A stretch of DNA of 64,000 nt from Scatophagus argus (lineage: Eukaryota > Chordata > Actinopteri > Scatophagidae): the NCBI RefSeq assembly GCF_020382885.2, contig NC_058507.1, forward strand, positions 1,411,715 through 1,475,714, read 5' to 3'. Positions 36,401 through 47,881 of this stretch are shown piece after piece (position 1 is the first letter of the stretch; every line of letters starts with the position of its first letter). A program made the translations under genes and the position numbers. The notes below the pieces were generated by a model. That model was given only the letters and a program-made list of their open reading frames with translations. It was not told the DNA's origin and ran no database searches.

Positions 36401-39400
36401 TACACCTGTAGTTTGCACCAGTGCTGTTTTTGTGAGCAGAGTGCATTGAATCTGCATTGAAAATGTTTTGAGATATATGAAGACAAAAAAGGAAATTTGT
36501 GGGTCAATGGAAGTTTTTGTGGCTGCGTTTTTTAGTATCATGTGTGTAGTAATGACAGCAGTAGACAACCAAATGTAATTAGTTTGAAAACTTATTGGAT
36601 TCAGTGAGGGATTCAGACGTCGTGTTGCCTTCCTCTTGCAGAAATGGAGGCTCCGAGCCGGCAGAGTTTCCAGGACCCGCTTTCCGCCGCCATAGACAAG
36701 AGCGAGAAGGAGTCCACGCTCTCTCAGGAGACACCTGCTGGACTGGAGGCAGCAGGGGGCACGTGCAGTCGCACCCCTAGTATGACCCGCCCGGCCGCGG
36801 ACGGCAGCGAGGCCACAGAGGTTGTGGATCTCAACAAAAATGATCCCACAGACTCCGCCTCCTCCACCTGGAGTCCCGAGGTACTGCTGAATGCATTCCA
36901 AATTATTAAATTAAATAAATCAGAGTAGAAGCGTTTTCCAACAATGGCCTGTCTGCTGCTGACACAAACAAAAGGACAAAAGCGTCTGTCAAGTCTGTCA
37001 TTAGAGGTAACCAATTTAATATGAACACTGACTGAAACAACAGGTGTTTAGGGTCATTAAAAAGTAATTTGCTGTTATTTTATTTCTCTTTTTATTCCGT
37101 AAGTACACTAGTTAGCTTCTAAGCTTAATGTTGCGAAAACTACAACATTTCATTCTTCCCAGTTCACAACAATCACAGAAAAAAACACCAAGAGGGGGAT
37201 TACTTAACGGGGTCAGTGAGCTGACCGCAGCCCTGCTGTTACCCATCATGCTTGGCAGAGGTATCATCATCGTTCAGCTGTGAGCGGATTATCACTCTGC
37301 CATGTTATCCTCTCAGGTTCCTTTTGGACGAAACAAACCAAACACGGCCCACTGAGGCCTCCAGGTTTTGTATAAATAGTTGATATTTCCTTCGCTCGCC
37401 ACGCTGCGTTGGCTAACAAACAGAAGCTCATGAATAATAATCACTGTGTGTGTGCGTGCGTGCATGTGTGTGTCTCTACAAATTATGTTCAGATACGTGC
37501 ATACTTCTCCTTGCCGTGTATTTCTGTGTGTACTGTGTCGCTGGTGTGTGGTTGTGAGTGGGAATGTGGAATCTAACAACCTCTCAGTCACCAAATCACA
37601 CTTTGAAATTTGGAGCAATCTGTGCAGTAAACACCTCCCACACACACACACAAACACACACACGCACACACACTCTCATGGAGACACAGGGTGATACTGA
37701 CATCTAGAATCATAAATAACAAATGAGTTTGGATCAGTGGAGCTACGGAAGATTGTTGTAGCAGTTTATTTATACAGTTATATAACAGCCCTGCAGCTGC
37801 TAATGCTAACGCCAGTACTGCTGCTGCTCCTAATTATTATAGTACGTTCATGAGTACTGCTGCTTTAATTGCAAGTATGTCCGTGTAAGCCGGCAACGAA
37901 CATGGACAGTCAATACCTCGTGGTTGGGACACAGTAATTCATGCATATTTGTCAAGTTTATTATCATTTCATACCTTGATTTGTGTGTGGGAGCATGTGC
38001 AGGATTAAATATAAATGCAGCCAATAGGGCTTAGTGTATTCACAAGAATCTGGGTGTATGATATACATCACAGTACTTGGGTTACGACTCAGTGGATTGA
38101 AGCTCTTGAAAGAAACCTAATTTTACTGCCATAGTTTGAAGAACACACCCCTATAGGCATAAAACCTGAGGATAAGCGTATGGTGGTGTAATCACAACAC
38201 TGGCGTCTGCATTTGCAAGTTTCCACAGTCTGGCCAAAAACCCCACTAACATGTAGCCTTCAGTGTGACAGGGTACAGTCGGTTTTCGTCCCCGACTCTG
38301 CGGTAGTCGCAGGTATTTATGGGCTCCTGCTCTGATTGGCTGCGATGGAAAAATGACACTTGGGTGCCATTTTTTCAGCACGATGCTCCGATACGTGTTG
38401 CCAAAGTCAAAGATTGACTTTGGCGTGTAAATAAGTTCCCATCCATCTCCACAAGCAGCACCCGAACATCATTCAGTGGTTGTTGACTGCTTACTGTTTT
38501 CCAATTTGTTTGTGACATTGAACGTTACGCACCAGAACAAAAAACTCAAAGGAGAACGGCAAAGACTTATTAATTCACCTATTTATTTTTTGTTAACATT
38601 TCTGTCCGTTCGTTATACAGTTGATTCCAGATACCCACTTGTTGACGCAGTAACGGTCACTGCAGCCTCTCTTACTGGATTGGTTGGTGTATTGATTGAT
38701 AAACACTGACAGATGCTGCAGCGTTCACTGTGTGTTTGTCAGGAGAGCGTCTGCGTTTCCGTGCGATGACCTTATGCCCTGCACGTTCAGCAGCAGCTCT
38801 GACGTTATCTTACCTCCTCAGCGGTTGCCATGTCTTCGGCGACACTCAGCCGCTCTCTGTCAACACTCAACACGAGGGATGTTGTGTTTACTGAACGTGG
38901 GGAAAGAGAGGAGGAGGAGGACGTTTATTTCTCCTTTATGACAGGATTCCTGCTCAGTTTCCATTTCCAAACGTTTGAAATATGCTTCGGAGAATCATTT
39001 GGTGATTGCGAGTCTTTGTATTTGACAGCGGTTAAGTGATAAAGTACTTTTACTTTACTGAAGTACTTCCAGTTAATGTTACTCTGCAGTTTCTGAGAAG
39101 AAAGTGGATCTGTTCATTCAGCTGATACGATTACCATGACGAGCTGAGCGGAGTCAGCTGTTTCACTGATTCTCTGTTTGCCCTCATTCTGTTGCATTTC
39201 TGCTCATATCTCAGCCAATTACTTGTTTTGTTATAAATAGGCTGCGGCAGTGAGCCACAGGCTGAGAGATCGTCGGTTTGAATCCTTTAGTCAGAAAACA
39301 GAACAATAACCGCTCAGCCTTCCGTAGAATATATGAGCACCTTTCAGGATTTCTCCTTGAATTCATCGTCATCTGGAGTCTTTCTTGAGGTCGTCTTCAC

Positions 39401-41474
39401 CGCCAGCAATCCTCACCGGCAATTACAAGCTGGCCAATCAGAGCTCTGCGCAGTAACCATGGTAGTGTAACCATGGAGGTGTAGTTGAGAAGATCAATGC
39501 CACTCAAGCATCTGTCTGTGAAACAGAAGCTGTAGTTAGCAGACTGTTAGTTTAGCTTAGCATGAAGACAGGAAACAGGAGGAAAGAGTAAGCATCTGTC
39601 TAAAAGTAGAGAATATGCCAACCAGCACACCCAAAGGTCAGTAATGATCACATATCTTTTTTGCTTAATCAATACAAAAACCCACATGTAAAAGCAACCA
39701 TTTTTATGTGCTGGATGATTTTTAGGGTGGGAGCAGCGACCAAAAAACAGACATAAGAAGAAAGTTATTTTTTGCTTTTTTTGTTATATTTTTGCTCTTC
39801 TGTTTATCTCCCTCACTTCTCAGCAAGAGCAGCCGCCCCACGACGAGGTCTCGTCTCAGCCTGTCAGCTCCGCCCTTCGACCTCCCATCTCTAAATGTGG
39901 GGACCTGGTCCTCTGTCTGGACTACCGTCCCGATGTGGAGAAGCTGCTGGTCTCCGTGATCGCGGCCCGGGACATCCCTGACAAGGCTCGCACCGGAATG
40001 GACTCCTGGCAGGTCCACATGGTCCTGCTTCCCTCCAAGAAACAGCGGCAAAAGACGTCGGTGCAGAAGGGTTCGCTGCCGCACTTCAACGAGACGTTCC
40101 GCTTCTCGCGCCTGGATCCGTCGGAGCTGCACTCGTCGGCCGTCAGGTTCAGGCTGTACGCGCTCGGCGGCAGGATGTCCCGTGAGCGAATGATGGGTGA
40201 GAAGGTGCTGCGTTTAGGAGGGCTCAACCCAAACGGAGGGACGATGGAGACAACGCTGGTTCTGGAGCCTCGCAGTAACCTCAAGGTGAGTGTGTTGCCG
40301 TCAGAAAGATTCTGAAGGTTCTGATTGTGTTAGCTGTCACAGATCTGCACAGAAATCTGCTGCTGTTCACTTTGCTTGTTTGTCTGTGTTCTGTCAGACT
40401 GTGGACTCCCAGCTGAGCCTGTCTGCTGTGTCTCAGAGCGACAGCGCCTCGTCCACTCAGTCTCTGACCCACGGCGGCGTCCCTGAGCTGCTGGTGGGGC
40501 TGTCCTACAACGCCACCACAGGACGCATGTCTGTGGAGCTCATCAAGGGCAGCCACTTCAGAAACCTGGCCATCAACAGACCACCAGGTGTGCAGTGAGC
40601 CTCATTCCCACACTGTACTCACATGCACAGACATTATAGCCTGAAATCTGGCGACTGAACTTGTGTTAGATGCTAATATATGTTAGCATGCTAATCGGTC
40701 AAAGTAAGATGACGAACATTTACTCTCACTGGTTCCAGTAGCCATACTGTTCAGTATGCCAGAGACACATTTAGCATGTCCCAGTGCATGGTATGTCAAG
40801 TTCTGTATGCCAAAATACCAGAATGTCTAACTGCAGCTGCTCCTATTTTTCAGTATGCAAGCCAGAGGCTGACAGATCAGTGGTTGCATTCTCAATCAAT
40901 ACTTTTCCTTGTAACTGCAAATTCTGCACTACAGACTACAACATATATATGAACAAGAGAGTCAGAGTTCAAGTTGCAGTGTTATGATGAAGTAGCTTGT
41001 CTCAGATGTATGCACACTGCATGCAGCAGCACCTACTTGGAGCAGCTGCAGTACACAATCAAAGGAACAGGATGCAATTTGGTGAATATCAGCATGTTAA
41101 CATTAGCTGCTCGCTGTAGACGCTTCACACAGTAACCCCTCCCCCTCTCCTCTGGTCCAGACACCTACGGCCGTCTGACTCTGTTGAATTCGGTCGGTCA
41201 GGAGATCTCTCGGTGTAAGACGTCGGTGCGTCGCGGCCAGCCCAATCCCGTCTACAAGGAGACGTTCGTCTTCCAGGTGGCACTGTTCCAGCTCTCGGAC
41301 GTCACGCTGCTGGTCTCCATTTACAACCGCCGCAGCATGAAGCGCAAAGAGATGGTGGGCTGGATCGCTCTGGGCCAGAACAGCAGCGGCGAAGAGGAGC
41401 AGCTCCACTGGCAGGACATGAAAGAGAGTCGAGGACAGCAGGTCTGCCGCTGGCACGTCCTGCTGGAGGCATAA
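18897..41474 (+). CDS. SYT16: Synaptotagmin-16 (SYT14/16 family), membrane-anchored form
   Basis: Seven coding exons with matching phases: 18897-18909, 30509-30682, 34567-34788, 36642-36880, 39824-40285, 40398-40587 and 41161-41474. They encode 537 residues. Exon 1 gives only MASD plus one base; exon 2 supplies the membrane helix [19 protein letters not shown] followed by NKKLCF. Exons 3 and 4 are an acidic, serine-rich linker. Exon 5 is C2A ([20 protein letters not shown]); exons 6-7 are C2B ([40 protein letters not shown], ending [13 protein letters not shown]). The acidic calcium-binding loops are degenerate: [15 protein letters not shown] in C2A and [14 protein letters not shown] in C2B lack the usual Asp pairs, so calcium-independent membrane or protein binding is likely. 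Choice of SYT16 over SYT14 rests mainly on its neighbours SNAPC1 and SGPP1. An AATAAA lies at 41707-41712. Confidence 0.88.
22586..22589 (-). mobile_element. End of a TTAA-type MITE
   Basis: Read on the minus strand, TTAAAGGAACAGTTCAGC starts here and continues AACATGAAAACTCAGTCATT. This is the common teleost MITE terminus. The element extends leftward, probably to about 22240, but the other end is not clear. Confidence 0.4.
22978..22990 (+). promoter_or_regulatory. Candidate CTCF-like motif
   Basis: CCAGCAGGTGGCA fits the core CTCF consensus CCASYAGRKGGCR at every position. Short motifs of this kind also occur in fish repeats, so binding is only a possibility. Confidence 0.3.
23212..23475 (-). 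mobile_element. tRNA-derived SINE
   Basis: On the minus strand the head reads GGGCAGTCGTGGATCAGCGG then TTAGGG, which resembles a tRNA A box. It is followed about 30 bp on by GTTTCGATTCC, a B box. The body (GGGTGCTGCATGCGGTCGCCC and the inverse of CCTTGCTCAAGGGTACCTCA) is a well-known teleost SINE type. The tail end carries two near copies of AAAGTGACATATTTT. It lies in SYT16 intron 1. Boundaries are approximate. Confidence 0.7.
23836..24165 (+). mobile_element. TTAA-type MITE, family B, partial copy
   Basis: It starts TTAAAGGGACAGTCCACCCT and shares TAGTTCCTACATGAAACTGC and the following CTCACAGGGTCTGTGG-type sequence with the copy at 5270-5645. The right end is not identified, so the copy is probably truncated or diverged. 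Confidence 0.45.
25916..25951. repeat. (CA)n microsatellite
   Basis: An uninterrupted CA run of about 36 bp in SYT16 intron 1. Confidence 0.95.
26302..26329. repeat. (CA)n microsatellite
   Basis: A CA run of about 28 bp in SYT16 intron 1. Confidence 0.95.
29740..29921 (+). repeat. LINE-like 3' tail
   Basis: It ends GACAATAAAGTTGACTTTGA then CTTTGA, a repeated terminal motif typical of fish non-LTR retrotransposon 3' ends, and related to the minus-strand tail at 4688. No reverse transcriptase sequence is attached. The upstream limit is a guess. Confidence 0.4.
30395..30433. repeat. (TG)n microsatellite
   Basis: A run of about 39 bp that lies about 75 bp before the acceptor of SYT16 exon 2. 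Confidence 0.95.
30855..31399 (-). mobile_element. Deleted Tc1/mariner transposon
   Basis: The ends are inverted repeats: TACACTATATGGGCAAAAGT at the left and, read inward, TACACTATGCAGACAAAAGT at the right. Both begin with TA, the Tc1 target site. The minus strand encodes scraps of a Tc1 DDE transposase: [20 protein letters not shown], and further on a piece resembling [17 protein letters not shown], in different frames. At 545 bp it is far shorter than an intact 1.3-1.6 kb element. It is frameshifted and inactive, in SYT16 intron 2. Confidence 0.9.
31400..34238 (+). other. SYT16 intron 2, remainder
   Basis: No exon was recognised between the Tc1 remnant and the pyrimidine-rich tract before exon 3. 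It holds a short 11-bp tandem repeat at 33608-33660 but otherwise nothing identified. Confidence 0.5.
33608..33660. repeat. 11-bp tandem repeat
   Basis: The unit CTCCTCCTGAA is repeated more than four times in SYT16 intron 2. Confidence 0.9.
34239..34505. repeat. Pyrimidine-rich CTCCT tract with a 76-bp duplication
   Basis: About 265 bp are almost only C and T on the plus strand. A 76-bp unit beginning AGCCTCCTCTCCTCTCCTCC at 34241 is repeated at 34317. The tract ends about 60 bp before SYT16 exon 3. Confidence 0.95.
34789..36641 (+). other. SYT16 intron 3
   Basis: No exon or clearly named repeat was recognised. It includes AT-rich stretches around 35630-35700. Confidence 0.5.
38400..38424. 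repeat. Short perfect hairpin
   Basis: GCCAAAGTCAA and TTGACTTTGGC are perfect inverted copies separated by AGA. It lies in SYT16 intron 4, with no associated element recognised. Confidence 0.7.
39480..39720. repeat. Probable TTAA-type MITE fragment
   Basis: The sequence TTAGTTTAGCTTAGCATGAA followed by GACAGGAAACAGGAGG matches the internal part of the family whose fuller copy is at 46602-47040. The ends were not found. Confidence 0.35.
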
Positions 41475-42308
41475 CGCCACCAAGATTTAGGATTTTTTTC
41501 TTTTAAAGGTGAAAGAAAGTCTATCGTGATAGTCGGAAAGTGTATTTGATCTGCGGAGGAGTACATTTTCCACCGACATCACACCTGTCCAAGGCTGGAC
41601 TAACGTCAGACATGGCTGCTTAGTTTATGTCACCATGAAGGAACAAATTCTGCTTTTGGAGGCTGACTCATGTTTAAAATTCAATGTTTCTGTAGATGAA
41701 TGAGGAAATAAATGATAGTCCTTAGCAAAGGTTACATGACAAAAAGACTCAAGTGGCAGATAAAGAATTTCTTTGTCACAAATTTGAAGGTTTCAAATTT
41801 AAAGGTTTCAAATTTGTACTCATGAAGAAGCTTTGCAGAGCATCCGTCAGCCTCGAGGAGTTGAGAATTTGTCCTTCACTCAGAGAAACAGATCTGTTGT
41901 GAGACGAGGGAGCTGCAGTTTAGTGATCTGCTGTGTTGAAAGTTCACACAAATTAGAGGTGTGTGTGTGTGTGTGTGTGACGTGTTATTTATAAATCTTG
42001 TTCTTTTACTGGCTGGCAAATAAGTGGAGCTACAAACACATCAAGGTGCTCGGCTCTGAACTGATGCAAACAGGAAGCAGAAAGATGAAATAACCTGGAA
42101 ATCTAATCCTGAAAATATTATTGTCAGATCATCTCGGAAACTCAAACTCAGATTTTCAGGTCTTTGTTCCAGTTTATGTCTGAAAACAAACCAGCTGAGA
42201 ATGATGACGCTGGTATCTGACACACGTTAATCAAAACAGTAAGAGTTGGTCAGTCGACATGAACATCTCCCTCAGACTTCACCATCTCATCGTTCATGTA
42301 TGCGACCG
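41475..42308. other. SYT16 3' UTR and intergenic DNA
   Basis: AATAAA at 41707-41712 is the first good polyadenylation signal after the SYT16 stop. A GT microsatellite lies near 41960-41980. No coding signal is present. Confidence 0.5.
41707..41712 (+). terminator. Polyadenylation signal for SYT16
   Basis: AATAAA located 233 bp after the SYT16 stop codon. Confidence 0.5.
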
Positions 42309-42846
42309 TTAAAGGTGCAGTTTGTAAGACATGGTCAGAATTTTAGTTTAAAACATTCAACAAAGGAACTAACATCAACAGAGTATGACGCAGTGTTGAT
42401 GTTATGTCAGACACATCAGGTACCTCCTGAGGTTAGCATGCTAACCAGCTAACTCTCTCTCCTGTTCCAGTCAGCCGTGTCTTCACATCCCCAGAGTCTT
42501 AGTCCTCGTCTGAGCCGCTGTAAATCACCTCCGTGTTTCATCCCCGTCCTCTGACTGATCCCCACTGGTCTTGGAGGCTGTGTCCCAGTCTGGTGTCCAG
42601 CTGTGCTCACTGGGAGGCTGCTGAGCCCACTTGCCAGCGTGACTCCCCTGCAATGCGAGGTCACTGTCCAGACACAATCCAGTCATGTATAGGGCCACTA
42701 GCTCTGCAGCTACCTGAACTAACTGTAGGTATAGCTACAGCCAGAGATGCCTATAGTGAGCCACAGTTACTCTGCTGATATGCTGCCAACTGTATTTCTG
42801 GAACTACTTTCAAATTCTGTCCACATTTTACTTTTTGAGCCTTTAA
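42309..42846 (-). mobile_element. TTAA-type MITE, family A, copy 2
   Basis: TTAA flanks both ends (42309-42312 and 42843-42846). On the minus strand it starts AGGCTCAAAAAGTAAAATGT and contains GGACAGAATTTGAAAGTAGT and GCATATCAGCAGAGTAACTG, matching copy 1 at 10677-11192 along its length. The inverted ends are AGGCTCA and AGGTGCAG. It carries no coding sequence. Confidence 0.75.
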
Positions 42847-43637
42847 ATTGTTTCTAGCACCAAAGGTGCGTGAGGAATAGCAGTGACACTGAAGGAGCAT
42901 GTGACCGTGAAATACTCAGAAACAAACATGAGAAGCTATTTGATGATTCAAGTGGAGGAGGAAGGCGTCTCATTCATATTCTCTGACACGTGCTACTACA
43001 GGCAGGAAGTCTCCAGCAGCTGGAGACTCTTAACCCCATTGGGATGAGAGCAACTGTCCTCCAAGCCCCCGCCTCGTCACCACTGAATGATGTTATTTGG
43101 CGTCGGCTCGATCTTCACAGGGCAAAGCTCATTTCAACAATCATCAACGCTGAGCTGAAAAGAGGCTTTAAATATCTCACTGCAGCTGTTAATAACATGC
43201 AACGAATTACCCTGGAAGTGCTTTATGGTCACCACACGCTCTCTTTGTGGTAATTGGTAGTTACAGCTGTGGAATCGTACAGTGCGATGACGGTAATGTT
43301 GCTGCTAATGCTCATCCTCTTCCAGTCTGAGTGTCACTGAGTCATAAGGCAGCAGTTCAGCCCGGAGGGGGAGGTGTATTTGTTTGTGTAGACAGATACT
43401 GTAGCTCTGAATCCTCGGGGGTTCGCACAACCAGAGCAGAGATGTGTTTCTTTGAGTGTTTTCTTCGGGCAGGTGCCAACAAAGCCTCTTTACAAATATT
43501 GAAATGCAACTTGGGATCAGAAGAAAGTGGAGGAGAACGACTCGGAAATGCAACATTTTTCGGGTATGTGGAGGTGAGAGTCAGTAATTAAAACAGGCAT
43601 GACAAATGAACTGCTCAGATCAAATTCTTCATGTGAA

Positions 43638-43655
43638 TTAAAGGGCCAGTTCACC
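43638..43655 (+). mobile_element. Left terminus of a TTAA-type MITE
   Basis: TTAAAGGGCCAGTTCACC is the usual end of this teleost MITE group. The matching right end was not located. Confidence 0.4.
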
Positions 43656-44411
43656 AAAATCAACAAAACGTGTTTTTGCACCATGTTTTGAGAGACTCCA
43701 CCTCAGTACACTGGGTGTGAATATGATTTGGGTTTTGCTGCACAAAGCACTGAAAAAATAAATACAAAAGTCAGGACAGAAACTTGTTTTTCCAGAAAGA
43801 AATGTGCTGGTATTTTTAATAATCCTCATAGCTGAAACCTTTTTAAGCAACGATCAAAAATGCCTGTGCTCTGAAGCTCGATGATAAGACACTAAGTGAA
43901 ATATTCAAAGCTAAAAGCATGTTTTTTATTGGCTGCACTTGATGTCTTGTGTGTCATTTTATCTACATCCCTAAAATTTTCACATATTTAATAGGTCTAA
44001 AATGGATGTAATAAATATTATTAAGCTTTCTTTAGGCATTTAAAGGTTAAGGAAAGACAATGTTAGAAAGAAACTGTCAGTGCCTGTTGTTGGGATGTGA
44101 GCAGCAGTCCCCAGTGTCACAGTCAGGCTGTTTGCTTAAGGTGTTTGAACAAACACTCAGTGCGGCAAGCCCTCTGGCGAGAACAGAGGAGCACAAGAGA
44201 GAGAATGTCCAATAAGATTTTCTGACTTGTACTTATGTACATTTTCGTTTTGATCTTCTCTCCTTAAAAGGCAGGATTTTTCAACAGTCCTCTGGACAAA
44301 GGAAGATGGTAGAGACACCTGAATGTTCAACTGCCAAAACACGTGCAGATGAATCCAAAAGCTTGTATGAATCACAACATGATTAAAACAATCAGTTTTC
44401 ACTTACGAACC

Positions 44412-44443
<32 letters not shown>
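44412..44443. repeat. (ATC)n microsatellite
   Basis: About ten ATC units, intergenic. Confidence 0.95.
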
Positions 44444-46601
44444 CTTCCATCAACACACCCTCCAAACCATAAAGAAGCACAATTAGTGTGAACATTTCTG
44501 ATGTGTTTGTCACTTTGTGAGGCAGATGTTTGCCTCGGTTCACTTTACACTTAGTTGGGACATACGAGATTACACAGACGAACAACATGTGCTAAGTGCT
44601 TAAGTGCTTGTCATGAGTAGAATGCACAGAACCACTTTCTTCCAGTGAGAACACAGTGATTTGTTAAGTCGTTAATTGATTCAGGGAATCTTCCAGCAAC
44701 AAAGACTGGACACAAGGTCTTTAACTCAAATATGAATGGTATGTTAAGAGGCACACTTAATGGACTCGTTCTATATCTGTTAAATGCAGGAAGCAGTCTG
44801 TAAATGCTGTGTGTGTAGTGTTTAAACTGCAGATATGTAATGGGCGGCTATTTCAGGTATAAATGAAGCTTGGGTGTAGAATGGGAGTGCTGCAGCTGGA
44901 TTTAGCTTTGTAAAACTCAAGACAAGATATTTACTTAACTGTTATATATATATGTTATATATATAATATTTATATATTTCAACATTTCTCAGAGACAAAA
45001 AATAATGAAACGCTGAGTTAAACCTACCTTCCATAAACCTCTCCCTCCTTAGTTAATGTTGCTACACCTGTTGCTACACGTGGACCAAACTGTCATTGCT
45101 GGCTGAAATGCTAGTGGTAACTGCTAATAGTTTCTGCTAACTGCAAGCTAGCTCAGTAATAAGTCAGCATCCTGACTGATTGGTAGAAGACATGAAAATA
45201 GAAAGAATTAGAAGAGATCTTGTATTGTATGCTAGTTAGCTTTAGTACTGCAGTAAAAGTTACTTGGACAAGTTAGGTTTACACTTTATTGCATTTCCAG
45301 ACGGTTTGCTTAACAAGAAAATCATTTGTGGACTATTTTCTACTGAACTAGATGAACGTATCCCTGGTAAACTTACCCAAACCAAATGAAAAGCTAGCCT
45401 AAACTCATATAGTTATGTCATGTTAAGCCATTGCCTGCTGCTCCAAGTATTGATGAATGTTACTAGGCAACAGCAGTCAGCTAGTTAGCCATTAGCATAT
45501 TGCATTAGCAGTTCACAGTTTGGCTCTTGTATTTTTATTTTTGGAAAGGAGAGAAATATAATGTCAAAGTGTAAACTTTTTGGGTACAAAGTTGCCTGTT
45601 TGGGAAAGATTTAGCAAACAGTCAGCTTCTTATATTTGTAGTTTAAGTTTGACAGCTAGCTGGCTAGCTAGCTGATGCTTCCAGAAAACTCACTTAAAAC
45701 GAACCCGACAAACAACAAGGAGTTTTGCTGAAAAATGTAAGAGTTTGTGGATCATAGCTGTGAGAGGGTCATGGGGTATGTCTTTTAAATTACTGCACCA
45801 TGAAACACAATTTTACTAGCTTATTTGTGCAGTGAAATAATAAAAACAAGTTAGCCCAGACAGAACATTAAAAAAAATAAAAAATTGTTGCATAACAAAG
45901 TGCTAATTTGTTTTTGTTTTTTTATCACAGTTTTATCACAGTACTGATAAGTTTGATTAAATGCTGATTTTGACATCTTGCTATATAATTTTCATTTGAC
46001 CAGTCAACCTGTCACGAGATTTGATATCAGCACTCCTATTCGACAGGCTTCGTATAAGTGAGTGTATGAATAGTGACATGAACAATATTTACTGCACAGA
46101 CTGATATATTTTATGCATGTCGAGTTGTTGTACAGAATCTATAGTATCTCTTCTATATTTTTTAAAATAGTAAATGTTTAATGTTCTTAAGTATTTCCCA
46201 GGATTTCTATGATATTTACACGTCTGCATGCTCAGTTTGGGATCCCAGCTTGAATTACAGATGTGAGACAATCGGATTGTGCTGCAGGTGTAATACAGCT
46301 GTAATACTCTGATGAAGTGCCTGTAACATTTTGAGATGAAACATATCCACCATGATAAATTTGCATGAAGCCTTGTTGTTGTTCCCTGTGAATGCTGCTG
46401 TAGGACTGCATGCATGGAAGGTGATGACAGGGCAGGCCTCCTGATGTCAAGGCCGGGACCAGGGCTGAAGTCCGAGTCCACACCAGGCCAACAGGGTGTA
46501 GAAACCTACATACCTACAAACCTAAATTCACACACAGAATAAATGCAATGCTCTCTGAATCTTTAATCCTTTTCTCTTTTACTTTGAGGGAACACATTAC
46601 C

Positions 46602-47040
46602 TCAAAAGGAATACTTAGACATTTTGGGAGATACACTGATTTTCTTACATGATTAGAATAAGAATATTTATATCAGTCTTGCATCTGTGTTTTAAGTACA
46701 GAGCTGAATGTGTTTAGCCTAGCTTAGCATAAAGACTGGGAGCTTCCCAGTACTTGTGTGCTACAACATGTAACTTCTCCTAAAACCAGGAACTGTTGTC
46801 CTTATGTCACTGTTTTGGTTTGATTAAACAAATATAATATATAACATACTAATTAGTGAGCTGTAGAGGAGCTGGTGGGTGTTTTTATTAACCAGGCTAG
46901 CTGTTTATCTCTGTCACCAGTGTTTATGCTAAGCTAGGTTAGCCTGCTCTTTGGTTCTTGATCTGTAGTGTTGATCTTCTCAGCTAACTCTTGGCATGTT
47001 ACTGATACGTATTTCGCAAAATGTGAAAGGGTTCCTTTAA
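46602..47040. mobile_element. TTAA-type MITE, family C
   Basis: The left end AAAAGGAATACTTAGACATT, continuing TTGGGAGATAC, and the right end read inward, TTAAAGGAACCCTTTCACAT continuing TTTGCGAAATAC, form an imperfect 34-bp inverted repeat. The right flank is TTAA and the left flank is TCAA, probably decayed. Internal sequences such as TTTAGCCTAGCTTAGCATAA are typical of this fish family. It is non-coding. Confidence 0.6.
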
Positions 47041-47844
47041 ATATTAGAAGCCTGTTTCAAACTGGGATTATTTTCAACAGAAATTTAACCATAATCAGAA
47101 ACAGTGTACTAAAATCCTCTCACTGCTAACCCAACAACAAAATCCAGCTTCCATATCCTGAAAAGGTTTCAGGTCCTTAAATCTTTGTAAATCAGCCCAT
47201 CAGAAGTGGAACCTGTAGCTGTTGTCCAGTGAGACCAATCTGAGACAGTGACACTGTGGACACTGCTTTAGCCTGTAGAGACTGTTGTCCTTCAGCCGTG
47301 GTCTGGGCCGTGCATGCTGAGCCCCGCGGCACCCAGAAAGCACTTTTTGTACCAAGTTTGTCGTTGCCAATAAAACCCAAAAGATCCCTGCTGTGGGAAC
47401 GTCTGTGTGCCATCTGTTTTTCTTGGGTCCTTCTCGCCTTCATGAGCTTTGTTCAAATGTCTTAATTCGGAAAATGAGGCCATCGTTAACAACGACACAC
47501 AGTTCATCCCTCTGCGATTGGGAGTAGAGATTTCCAGTTTCGCACATGAAAACACACAGAGTGGATTAGAGATTAGGGAAAGTATGTTGATGGGTTTTTG
47601 TTTTTTAAGTGTTGGGTTTTTTGGGGAGGGGGGGACATTTGAAGGAATTTATTTTTGCATTTTAACAGCTATTAGCCAAGAAATAGTAATCTTATCACTT
47701 TTAATAGTATTTTTAGAACTCCTGTGTACTCATTTCTAGATCTCCTCATTACCAGTAATATTTCTTCTTCTGTTTGCTGGTGCCGTGGAGGGAAGTCATC
47801 TTCACATCAGGAGTCAAATCCTCCTGATGCTAAACAATCTTCTG

Positions 47845-47881
47845 TGATCAATAAAGTATATCTATCTATCTATCTATCTAT
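47845..47881 (+). repeat. LINE-like tail with (TATC)n
   Basis: GATCAATAAAGTATA is followed by several TATC units, a common 3' end of fish non-LTR elements. The upstream part of the element is not recognised. Confidence 0.4.

Larger units (their letters stand above)
36881..39823 (+). other. SYT16 intron 4
   Basis: No exon was seen. It contains CA/TG-rich patches near 37446-37680, a small perfect hairpin at 38400-38424, and probable MITE sequence at 39480-39720 (TTAGCTTAGCATGAAGACAG). Confidence 0.5.
42847..46601. other. Intergenic DNA between SYT16 and the SERTAD4-like gene
   Basis: No exon was recognised. A MITE-like terminus (TTAAAGGGCCAGTTCACC) lies at 43638, an ATC microsatellite at 44412-44443, and AT-rich DNA with TATATA runs around 44940-44980. 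Confidence 0.45.

Noticed and set aside
36317-36901. A 194-codon minus-strand open frame in SYT16 intron 3/exon 4
   Set aside because: It overlaps SYT16 exon 4 on the other strand and has no recognisable domain or splice context.
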